DNA of 16,069 nt from Candidatus Beckwithbacteria bacterium CG23_combo_of_CG06-09_8_20_14_all_47_9 (GTDB taxonomy: Bacteria > Patescibacteriota > Microgenomatia > UBA1400 > CG1-02-47-37): the NCBI GenBank assembly GCA_002772455.1, contig PCSQ01000052.1, positions 1 through 16,069 on the forward strand. Reading direction: 5' to 3'. The notes below the pieces were generated by a model that saw only the letters and a list, made by a program, of their open reading frames with translations, ran no database searches and was not told the DNA's origin. Positions within the stretch are counted from its first letter, which is position 1. Each line of letters starts with the position of its first letter. A program made the position numbers and the translations under genes. This document shows, one piece after another, positions 6,499-13,194 of this stretch.

Positions 6499-7931
6499 AC
6501 TGGTTTAAAGCCAAAACAATCCATTTTACCGGCATTAAAGGGGTGGGGATGGCGGCGCTGACCGGGATTGCTTTAGACCAAAAAAAAATTGTTTCCGGCA
6601 GTGATACTGCCGAAGTTTTTCCGACCGACGCTTGGCTCAAAACCACTAAGGCTAAAATCAAAATCGGGTTTGAGGCGGCCCATCTGCCGAAAAATTGTGA
6701 CTTACTGGTTTATACCGGTGCCCACCAGGGATTAAGTAATCCGGAAGTGCTGGCGGCCAAAAAGCGGGGAATAGCGACCTTGAATTACGCTCAAGCTTTG
6801 GCCCAGGTCAGCCAAAGAAAGACTTTATTGGCCACGTCCGGGGTCGGCGGTAAATCAACCACGGCTTCGCTTTTAGCCACAATTTTGGAAAGCGCCGGCG
6901 CCAAACCGAGTTGGGCGATCGGCGTGGGCGGCTTAGCGCCTTTAGGCCAGCCGGGATGCTGGCGGAATGCCGGCCAGTATCTAGTCGCGGAAACCGACGA
7001 GTTTGTGGCCGATCCGTCCGGAGATTTGACCCCAAAATTTCACTATTTAAATCCGGCGGTAGCCATTATTACCAATCTTGAGCACGACCATCCGGATATT
7101 TACCCGACACTTAACGATGTTTACGCCAGTTTTACTGCTTTTGCCAAGCGGGTGGTGCCGGATGGGATTGTGATTGTTAACATCGACAATCCTCATATTC
7201 AGGCTTGGGTAAAAACCTTGGATCGGCCTGACTGCGCAGGCAGGCCGGTTTTAACTTATGGCTTTTCTCCCCGGGCCGACTGGCAAATCAGCGCCAGTCA
7301 CACGGCCATGGAAAAGCAGATATTCAGTTTGCGTTATCAGAGAATGGACTACAAAGATTTAGTTTTAAACCTGCCCGGCCATTACAATTTGCTAAACGCC
7401 GCCGCCGCTTTTGCCGCCGCTCATTACTTGGGTTTTGACCCGGAAAAGTTAAAATTGGGGCTTAAGCTATTTACCGGCACCAAGCGCCGGTTTGAGCTGG
7501 TAGCCGATATTAACCAGATCCGTTTGTATGACGACTATGCTCACCACCCGTTGGAGATTCAAGCAGTTTTGGCCGCCGCCAGAGATTGGCTCCCAAGACG
7601 GCGACTGGTAGTTATTTTCCAATCCCATACATATTCCCGGACCAAGGCTTTGCTGCCCCAGTTTGTGAGTAGTTTGGCAGCCGCCGATGTAATTTTAATT
7701 AACGATATTTTTGGCTCGGCCCGGGAAACGGAAACTTTGGGAATTTCCGGGCAAATACTGGCCAATTTGATCAAAGCCAAACACCGGCAAACATTTTATG
7801 CTCCGGGACAAGCGGCGACTTTGACCAGGTTGAAAATCCTGCTGCAACCTAATGACGTGGTGCTGACTTTGGGGGCGGGCAATAATTGGCTGTGGCATAA
7901 GGAGATAATTAAACTGCTGCGGTCCAGATGA
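6495..7931 (+). CDS. murC: UDP-N-acetylmuramate--L-alanine ligase MurC
   Basis: Cytosolic ATP-dependent ligase that joins L-Ala to UDP-MurNAc, 478 residues, near the usual length. N-terminal UDP-binding domain begins IHFTGIKGVGMAAL, as MurC does (HFIGIGGxGMS), with the GSD element at 35-37. The P-loop is GVGGKST (116-122) instead of the usual GTHGKTT, still a valid Walker A. Further motifs: ETDEFVAD, NLEHDHPDIY, and YDDYAHHPLEI, matching MurC's YDDYxHHPTE. The TTG at 6474 would add seven residues, but ATG 6495 forms an ATGA overlap with the upstream stop and fits the family N-terminus. A 24-bp palindrome codes for residues 244-251. Its TGA overlaps the murB ATG. Confidence 0.96.
   Translation: MNWFKAKTIHFTGIKGVGMAALTGIALDQKKIVSGSDTAEVFPTDAWLKTTKAKIKIGFEAAHLPKNCDLLVYTGAHQGLSNPEVLAAKKRGIATLNYAQALAQVSQRKTLLATSGVGGKSTTASLLATILESAGAKPSWAIGVGGLAPLGQPGCWRNAGQYLVAETDEFVADPSGDLTPKFHYLNPAVAIITNLEHDHPDIYPTLNDVYASFTAFAKRVVPDGIVIVNIDNPHIQAWVKTLDRPDCAGRPVLTYGFSPRADWQISASHTAMEKQIFSLRYQRMDYKDLVLNLPGHYNLLNAAAAFAAAHYLGFDPEKLKLGLKLFTGTKRRFELVADINQIRLYDDYAHHPLEIQAVLAAARDWLPRRRLVVIFQSHTYSRTKALLPQFVSSLAAADVILINDIFGSARETETLGISGQILANLIKAKHRQTFYAPGQAATLTRLKILLQPNDVVLTLGAGNNWLWHKEIIKLLRSR
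7224..7247 (+). repeat. 24-bp in-frame palindrome inside murC
   Basis: Arms CGGCCTGACTG (7224-7234) and CAGGCAGGCCG (7237-7247) around CG, with one mismatched pair (A7231/G7240). It coincides exactly with eight murC codons, RPDCAGRP (residues 244-251), between WVKTLD and VLTYGF. Its sequence differs from the palindrome family at 5692, 5850 and 10293. It looks like a small palindromic insert tolerated in a surface loop. Confidence 0.55.
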
Positions 7932-8914
7932 AAATTCTAAATAATATTTCTTTGGTCCAGTATTCGACTTTCAGAATCGGCGGTTCGGCCGAGTATTTTA
8001 TTGAGGTTAAGAACCAAGCGGAGTTGATCGAGGCGGTGGCTTGGGCCAAAGCCAGGCGACTGCCGATTTATATTTTAGGAAATGGCAGTAATACCTTAAT
8101 TGCGGACGCCGGGATTAAGGGTTTGGTAATCAGAAATTTAACCGGCGAGATTAAAGTTTTAGATTCAATTCAAGCTTTTAGCAATAAAAAAATCCCGCCC
8201 AGATTTCAGTTAGTCGAGCCGGATCCGGAATTAACTAACTTAACTTATGATGAGAGTCAATTCCCGCCGGTGTTAGTTACTTTGGACAGCGGCGTCTATC
8301 TGCCCAAAGCGATTTTTCAGCTGATTGCCCAGGGAATTACCGGTTTGGAATGGTTTGCCGGAATCCCGGCTACGGCCGGCGGGGCCACGTACATTAATCT
8401 GCACGGGGCCAATAAATTTTGGTCGGACTATTTGATCGAAGCGGAAATTTTAGATCCGGCCGGACAGATAAAAACAACAGCGGCTGACGATTTTCATTAT
8501 GATTACGACCAGTCAGTTTTGAAAGATTCCGGTGATTTGGTTTTGGCAGTGACGCTGCGGCTGCGGCGCGGGCCGAAAGAGCAGGCGTTAAAAATTGCCA
8601 AATACCGGCAATTAAAAAAAGCCCATCAGCCGCAGCGATCTTTAGGCTGTGTCTTTCAAAATTTGAGCGCCGCCGAACAAAAACGGCTGTATTTGCCGAC
8701 GCCTTCAATCGGCTATTTGATCGATAAAAAATTGAATTTAAAAGGGACTAAAATCGGCGGGGCCTGGATTCCGGAAAAACATGCCGGTTTTGTAGAGAAT
8801 TTGGGCGGGGCCACGGCTGCAGACGTACTTCAATTAATTGAATTAGTTAAGAAGAGGGCCAAGCAGCAGCTGGATTTGGATCTTAAACTGGAGATTGTTT
8901 TATGGCTAAATTAG
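7928..8914 (+). CDS. murB: UDP-N-acetylenolpyruvoylglucosamine reductase MurB
   Basis: FAD- and NADPH-dependent reductase making UDP-MurNAc from the MurA product, 328 residues. FAD-binding signatures: TFRIGG (14-19) and GNGSNTLIAD (51-60), then GLEWFAGIPATAGGATYIN. C-terminal domain: SLGCVFQNL, KHAGFVENLGGATAADVLQLI and a terminal LEIVL whose Glu322 fits the catalytic Glu. In SLGCVFQN, Cys241 stands where most MurB have the proton-donating Ser (GSVFKN). The segment that usually reads YRxSxF is YDYDQSVLK here, so the usual Arg is not evident. There is also an extra loop at roughly residues 82-112 (KVLDSIQAF...DESQFPP). It overlaps murC as ATGA and murA by 13 bases. No Shine-Dalgarno sequence is seen, consistent with coupling to murC. 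Confidence 0.95.
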   Translation: MKILNNISLVQYSTFRIGGSAEYFIEVKNQAELIEAVAWAKARRLPIYILGNGSNTLIADAGIKGLVIRNLTGEIKVLDSIQAFSNKKIPPRFQLVEPDPELTNLTYDESQFPPVLVTLDSGVYLPKAIFQLIAQGITGLEWFAGIPATAGGATYINLHGANKFWSDYLIEAEILDPAGQIKTTAADDFHYDYDQSVLKDSGDLVLAVTLRLRRGPKEQALKIAKYRQLKKAHQPQRSLGCVFQNLSAAEQKRLYLPTPSIGYLIDKKLNLKGTKIGGAWIPEKHAGFVENLGGATAADVLQLIELVKKRAKQQLDLDLKLEIVLWLN

Positions 8915-10215
8915 TGATTGCCTCCGGCCGGCCGCTTAAGGGAACGATCAGCCTGGCCGGGGCCAAAAACTCCAGTTTTAAATTGATGATTGCAGCTTTA
9001 TTGGCGTCCGGAGAATCCCGGCTGACCAATTTATCCCAGATTGAAGAGGTCCGCCACGTTAAGTTAATGCTGGAAGCTTTGGGGGCCAGGGTTAATCCGG
9101 TGGCTGACCGGGGCTGGCTGATCGATACCCGGGGAGTGAAAGCGGCGGTCATTCCGGAGGCGCTGGGCTGGTTTTCCCGGGCTTCGACGCTGTTCTTGGG
9201 ACCGCTACTTGCCCGGTTTGGCCGGGGAGCCGTGCCTTTGCCGGGCGGTGACCTGATCGGTAAACGGCCGCTGGAACGCCATTTTGCCGGTTTAAGCCGT
9301 TTTGGTGTTCAGCTAAACCTGAAAGGAAAGCTGGTTGAGGCCCGGGTGGACAAATTGCGCGGGGCGGATTACCGGTTTGCTAAAAATTCCCATACCGGAA
9401 CGGAAACTTTAATTATGACGGCAGTTTTAGCCGAAGGCCGGTCGGTCATCACTAACTCTGCCCGGGAACCGGAAGTGGATGACTTAATTGGCTGTCTGAA
9501 TCAAATGGGCGCCAAAATTACCCGGAGCGGCCGGACGCTAACCATTGACGGAGTGAAGGCGCTCCGTCCGGCCCGATACCGGGTAATGCCGGACCGCAAT
9601 CAGGCGGTATCTTATGCCATTGCCGCTTTGACTACCCGCGGTGAAGTGACTATTAATAATGCCCGGCCGGAACACTTGCGGGCATTTTTGGCCAAGCTTA
9701 AATTAGCCGGTGCCGGGGCGGAAATAAGTTCAGGCGGTATCCGCTTTTTCTTTAAACGGCAGTTGCAGGCAACGGGAATAATTACCCAACCGCACCCGGG
9801 CTTTATGACTGATTGGGAGCCGCTTTGGTCGGTGTTAATGACCCAAGCAGTCGGTCGGTCCAAAATAGTCGAGGGGGTGTTTCTTAACCGATTCCAGTTT
9901 GTGCCTGACCTGATGGCTATGGGGGCGAAAATCCGCTACTTTGACCCCCGGCCGGAAAACCCGGATAAATTTTACAATTTTAACCTAACTGATGACCGGG
10001 CCGGTAACCGCCACGGGATTGAGATTTCCGGTCCGACGCCGCTTAAAGGGGGAAAGTTTGCCGTTAAGGACATCAGAAACGGTGCGACCCTGACGATCGC
10101 CGGTTTGCTGGCGAGCGGGCAGACGGTTTTGGCCAATGCCGAGCTGATCGACCGCGGCTACGAAAATTTTGCCGGACAGCTGTGCCATTTAGGTGCCTCA
10201 ATAAAGAAAATCTAG
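8902..10215 (+). CDS. murA: UDP-N-acetylglucosamine 1-carboxyvinyltransferase MurA (Asp variant)
   Basis: First committed step of peptidoglycan precursor synthesis: transfers enolpyruvate from PEP to UDP-GlcNAc. 437 residues, a normal EPSP-synthase-fold length (E. coli 419). Signatures: ISLAGAKNSSFKLMIAALLA with the conserved Lys-Asn pair, LGPLLARFGRGAVPLPGG, GFMTDWEP with the catalytic-region Asp, NRFQFVPDLMAMGA, KDIRNGATLTIAG and RGYENFAGQLCHLGA. The active-site loop reads PLPGGDLIGKRP: Asp117 replaces the Cys (Cys115 in E. coli) that fosfomycin alkylates. Asp at this site is known in Mycobacterium, Chlamydia and Borrelia and causes fosfomycin insensitivity. GGAGA sits seven bases before the ATG. 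It overlaps murB by 13 bases. It is the last gene before the only sizeable gap in the cluster. Confidence 0.97.
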   Translation: MAKLVIASGRPLKGTISLAGAKNSSFKLMIAALLASGESRLTNLSQIEEVRHVKLMLEALGARVNPVADRGWLIDTRGVKAAVIPEALGWFSRASTLFLGPLLARFGRGAVPLPGGDLIGKRPLERHFAGLSRFGVQLNLKGKLVEARVDKLRGADYRFAKNSHTGTETLIMTAVLAEGRSVITNSAREPEVDDLIGCLNQMGAKITRSGRTLTIDGVKALRPARYRVMPDRNQAVSYAIAALTTRGEVTINNARPEHLRAFLAKLKLAGAGAEISSGGIRFFFKRQLQATGIITQPHPGFMTDWEPLWSVLMTQAVGRSKIVEGVFLNRFQFVPDLMAMGAKIRYFDPRPENPDKFYNFNLTDDRAGNRHGIEISGPTPLKGGKFAVKDIRNGATLTIAGLLASGQTVLANAELIDRGYENFAGQLCHLGASIKKI

Positions 10216-10347
10216 AACAAGATTTTTAATTGTAAGAATGTCTCTTTCGTCAACTTCTTCAAAGTAATTTTTTAGTTTTTTCGAAGGAGCAACCTGCAGG
10301 GACTGTCCTTGAAGGCAGATAATTGGTAAAGTTGAGATGATCGGGTA
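10198..10347 (-). other. Possible remnant reading frame in the murA-yvcK gap (weak)
   Basis: On the minus strand, frame ending at TGA 10200-10198, the AT-rich gap reads as a charged, protein-like tail including KKLKNYFEEVDERD and ILTIKNLVLDFLY. The frame is open from about 10386 but has no ATG, GTG or TTG start, and it partly overlaps the ends of murA and yvcK on the other strand. The palindrome at 10293 lies within it. It could be a 3' gene remnant or chance; I do not recognise the protein. Confidence 0.15.
10293..10315 (+). repeat. Dispersed 23-bp palindromic repeat, copy 3 (murA-yvcK gap)
   Basis: Shares the 18-base run CTGCAGGGACTGTCCTTG with copy 1 and ends GAAGG like copy 2. Arms are imperfect in this copy: the inner AGGGAC/GTCCTT pairs, the outer bases pair only partly. 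It lies between the end of murA and the yvcK promoter and has no following T-run, so it does not look like an intrinsic terminator. Confidence 0.65.
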
Positions 10348-10351
10348 AAAT
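10323..10351 (+). promoter_or_regulatory. yvcK promoter, leaderless geometry
   Basis: TTGGTA at 10323-10328 (4 of 6 with TTGACA), a 17-base spacer, then TAAAAT at 10346-10351, with only 7 bases (AGAGGGT) before the ATG at 10359. Transcription would begin at or within a few bases of the start codon. The GAGGG before the ATG is too close (one base) to act as a normal ribosome binding site. Confidence 0.55.
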
Positions 10352-10358
10352 AGAGGGT

Positions 10359-11339
10359 ATGTTAAAGGCAGTGAAAAAAGTTGTCGTCATTGGCGGGGGG
10401 ACGGGCAGTTTCGTGCTCTTGTCCGGGCTGAAAAAATACCCGGTTGAGCTGACGGCAATTGTTCCGGTTACCGACGACGGCGGTTCGACAGGCAGGTTGC
10501 GGGACGAGTTTGGCTTTTTGCCGGTCGGGGACATGCGCCAGTGCTTGGCCGGTTTGGCCACCGACAGCGGTTTGTTCCGAAAACTTTTAACCTACCGGTT
10601 TGAAAAAGGCAAAGGGATTAAGGGCCACAGCATGGGGAATTTGCTGTTGACTGCCCTGGAAGACATTTTGGGCAGTGAGCCGGCGGCGGTCGAGCAGGCC
10701 TCGAAGCTATTCCGGTTAAAAGGCCGGGTCCTGCCGATTTCCCGGCAGTTGGTTCAGTTGGCGGCCGAGTATAGCAGCGGTAAAACGATTGTTTCCGAAC
10801 ACCGGATTGAAGAACACCGGTTAGCCAAAGATGAACGGATTGTCAGATTATTTACCCGGCCGGAGGGAGCGATTAATCCCGAGGCGGCTAAGGTGATCGG
10901 CGAAGCGGAAGCGGTCATTTTTGCTCCGGGAGATTTATTTAACAGTCTGATTGCCAGTTTGATCATCACCGGGGTAAAGTCAGCCATTCGTCGAAGCCGG
11001 GCCAAGTTAATTTACGTGGTTAATTTAATGACCTTAAACAGCCAGACTAACTATATGACTGCGGCCGACCATGTTCGGGAAATCGAAAAATACGCGGGTA
11101 AAAAAATGGATTGGATTGTTGTCAATAACCAAGCGATTCCGGATAAAATCCTGGCGGCTTATGCCAAGCAGGTAGAATATCCGGTGATTGACGATTTCGG
11201 CCGGAGCAGTAAAGTGGTTCGCCGGCCGTTGCTGGCACCGGCGCCTTATGAAAAACCCAAAAGTGACCAGCTAAAACGCAGTTTACTGCGCCATGATCCG
11301 GATAAGTTAGCCAGGGCGGTATGCGATTTGATCGGTTAG
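10359..11339 (+). CDS. yvcK: YvcK/CofD-like UDP-GlcNAc-binding regulator
   Basis: Cytosolic Rossmann-fold protein of the YvcK family; members bind UDP-GlcNAc and influence peptidoglycan synthesis, cell shape and growth on gluconeogenic carbon. 326 residues, the usual length. Signatures: KVVVIGGGTGSFVLLSGLK near the N-terminus, VTDDGGSTGRLRDEFGFLPVGDMRQCL, KGHSMGNLLLTAL, and EAVIFAPGDLFNSLIASLI, all standard for this group. No catalytic role should be assumed from the CofD resemblance, since YvcK proteins are not known as F420 enzymes. Starting at ATG 10359 gives MLKAVKKVVVIGGG; a promoter with leaderless spacing precedes it. Its position between UDP-GlcNAc-using MurA and the later ligases suits a precursor sensor. 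It overlaps the next gene by 19 bases. Confidence 0.95.
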   Translation: MLKAVKKVVVIGGGTGSFVLLSGLKKYPVELTAIVPVTDDGGSTGRLRDEFGFLPVGDMRQCLAGLATDSGLFRKLLTYRFEKGKGIKGHSMGNLLLTALEDILGSEPAAVEQASKLFRLKGRVLPISRQLVQLAAEYSSGKTIVSEHRIEEHRLAKDERIVRLFTRPEGAINPEAAKVIGEAEAVIFAPGDLFNSLIASLIITGVKSAIRRSRAKLIYVVNLMTLNSQTNYMTAADHVREIEKYAGKKMDWIVVNNQAIPDKILAAYAKQVEYPVIDDFGRSSKVVRRPLLAPAPYEKPKSDQLKRSLLRHDPDKLARAVCDLIG

Positions 11340-11974
11340 TGATTCTTCATGGCTGGGGCAGTGATTTGCCCCGCTGGCGGCCGTTGGTATCTAAGCTTGA
11401 GTCAACTGTTAAGGTAGTTTTACCCCATTTACCCGAGGATAAAATCAGGCATACTGCTGACTTTGCCGATTGGCTGAATCAGCAAACAAAAACCTTATCG
11501 CCTTTTGTTCTGGTGGGACATTCTTTTGGCGGCCAGATTGCCATCGATTTTACCGCCCGCCATCCGGAGCGGGTGGCAAAATTAATTCTAATCGGCAGTG
11601 CCGGTGTCCGCCGCCTAAACCTTAAAGCCTTAATTCTATTACCATTTGCCAAAATATTGAGATTTTTACCGACACTGTTCAAACAGTTTTTCTATCGGTT
11701 AATCGGCGAAACCGACTATCTTAAAGCCTCGCCGGTCATGAAAGAAACCATGAAACTGATTTTGCCAGAAGACCAGCAGGACAATATGAGAAAAATTGAC
11801 GTTTCGACCTTAATTTTGTGGGGTAAACAAGATCGCTATACCCCGCTGCGGGACGGCCGTTTGACCCATCAATTAATTAAAAATTCCGTATTGGCAGAGT
11901 TTAATGCCAAACATAGCCTGCCTTTCTCCCATCCGGCCAAAGTTGCCCAAAAAATCTTATGGTTTATCAAATAA
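11321..11974 (+). CDS. Alpha/beta hydrolase
   Basis: Predicted serine hydrolase, 217 residues, of unknown substrate. The fold is clear: oxyanion-hole HGWG near the N-terminus (10-13), nucleophile elbow GHSFGG with Ser68, acid Asp171 in WGKQDRYTP, and a His late in the chain (His198 in KHSLPFSHP, with His204 as an alternative). A cap region with hydrophobic and basic residues (ALILLPFAKILRFLPTLFKQFF) may contact the membrane. No signal peptide is seen, so it is probably cytosolic. It overlaps yvcK by 19 bases and murF by 16, so it is co-expressed with cell-wall genes; a role in precursor or lipid turnover is only a guess. Similar short hydrolases include esterases and peptidases, and the sequence does not separate these. 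Confidence 0.85.
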   Translation: MRFDRLVILHGWGSDLPRWRPLVSKLESTVKVVLPHLPEDKIRHTADFADWLNQQTKTLSPFVLVGHSFGGQIAIDFTARHPERVAKLILIGSAGVRRLNLKALILLPFAKILRFLPTLFKQFFYRLIGETDYLKASPVMKETMKLILPEDQQDNMRKIDVSTLILWGKQDRYTPLRDGRLTHQLIKNSVLAEFNAKHSLPFSHPAKVAQKILWFIK

Positions 11975-13194
11975 TTTATTGGTTGTTTTTAACCGAAGCG
12001 ATTTTACGCTGCCTGTATTTTTGGCAGTTAAATGAGTATCGGTTGGATCGGTTTCGGGAATTTTTGAGAAGCGGCAAATCACGGCGTTATTGGCTGCCCG
12101 GATTTAATTTTTTGCGGCCGCGGCTGACTTTAAAAATTCTACTACTTGTTTTATTGACAGTTTATTTATCTTTATGGTTTGTTTGGTGGCTGGCATATTT
12201 ATTAGTGCCGTTGACGACGGCCACGTCGGTTGTCTTAATTGCTCCGCCAAGCGATTTGATTAAATGGCCGGTAATTATTTTGGCGAAAATAAAACTGCTG
12301 ATTTTCCACTGCCGCTTATTAGTAATCGGCATTACCGGCAGTTACGGCAAAACCTCAACCAAAGAAATTTTAGCCCATGTTTTAGCGGTTAAATTTAAAG
12401 TGGCGAAAACACCCGGAACGAATAACACTTTAATCGGCGTGGCGCTGACGGTTTTAAAAATGCCCCTATCTGCCGAGGTTTTAGTGGCGGAGATGGGAGC
12501 GTATAAAATCGGAGAGATCAGGGCTATTTGCCGCCTGGTTAAGCCGAAAATCGGGATCTTAACCGGGATTAATGAACAGCATTTAGGTTTGTTTGGCAGT
12601 CAGGAGAATATTATTAAGGCCAAGTCGGAATTACTATTAGCTTTACCCAAAACCGGGCTGGCAGTGATTAACGGAGTGAATCCGATCACTAAAAAATTAG
12701 TTATCGGTAAAGCTCCCGTAAGATTTTACCGGGCAGGAAAATTTAAGACGAATTTACCGGGGATTCACCAGCAATTAAACATCAGCGCTGCCATTACTGT
12801 CGCCCGGTATTTAGGCGTGAAGCAGTTTGACTTAACTCACATTCCCCGGTTGAAAACGGCTATGATCAAAATTAAGGGTTTGAATGGAGCAACGATTATT
12901 AATGACAGTTACAATTCTAACCCTGACGGTTTTCTGGCGGCAGTTAATTTAGCCAAGACGATTCCGGCCAAAAATAAAATCTTGATTTCTCCGGGAATTA
13001 TTGAGTTGGGCAGTGCCAGCGAAGCGGTCCATCAGCGGTTATTGGCCGTGGCTAACCACGTTTTTGACCGGGTTTTTATAGCCGAACCGGAAAGGCAGTT
13101 ATTGAGTCAATTGGAGAAAATTTTAACTAAAAATCATCTATTATTAATCGAAGGCCGGTTTTCTAAAAAATTTATCAAAAAATTATGTTTATAA
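11959..13194 (+). CDS. murF: MurF-type D-Ala-D-Ala ligase with N-terminal membrane segments
   Basis: Mur ligase expected to add D-Ala-D-Ala to UDP-MurNAc-tripeptide, 411 residues. The catalytic part is MurF-like: P-loop GSYGKT (127-132), GTNNTLIGVALTVLKM (family GNxNNxIGVPLTLL), AEMGAYKIGEI, GINEQHLGLFGS, KAKSELL, and NDSYNSNPDGFLAAV (family DDSYNANPxSMxAA), then a C-terminal PGIIELGSASEAVHQ. The first ~115 residues are not the usual UDP-binding domain. They contain a hydrophobic helix at about 4-22 (with YWLFLTEAILRCLYFW) and a long hydrophobic region at about 57-95 (LLLVLLTVYLSLWFVWWLAY and on), joined by a basic loop. The enzyme is therefore probably anchored to the inner face of the membrane. 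It overlaps both neighbours. No Shine-Dalgarno sequence is seen, so translation is probably coupled. Confidence 0.87.
   Translation: MVYQIIYWLFLTEAILRCLYFWQLNEYRLDRFREFLRSGKSRRYWLPGFNFLRPRLTLKILLLVLLTVYLSLWFVWWLAYLLVPLTTATSVVLIAPPSDLIKWPVIILAKIKLLIFHCRLLVIGITGSYGKTSTKEILAHVLAVKFKVAKTPGTNNTLIGVALTVLKMPLSAEVLVAEMGAYKIGEIRAICRLVKPKIGILTGINEQHLGLFGSQENIIKAKSELLLALPKTGLAVINGVNPITKKLVIGKAPVRFYRAGKFKTNLPGIHQQLNISAAITVARYLGVKQFDLTHIPRLKTAMIKIKGLNGATIINDSYNSNPDGFLAAVNLAKTIPAKNKILISPGIIELGSASEAVHQRLLAVANHVFDRVFIAEPERQLLSQLEKILTKNHLLLIEGRFSKKFIKKLCL

Noticed and set aside
8829..8842. Perfect 14-base palindrome TTCAATTAATTGAA
   Set aside because: It lies in the murB coding region (LQLIEL) and is made of common AT-rich codons; single copy, likely chance.
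10216..10290. Possible intrinsic terminator after murA
   Set aside because: T-runs are present but only a 4-base CTTC/GAAG pairing precedes them; no stable hairpin was found.
10259..10561. Minus-strand open frame of 100 codons covering the yvcK start
   Set aside because: Antisense to conserved yvcK N-terminal motifs; no recognisable protein features.
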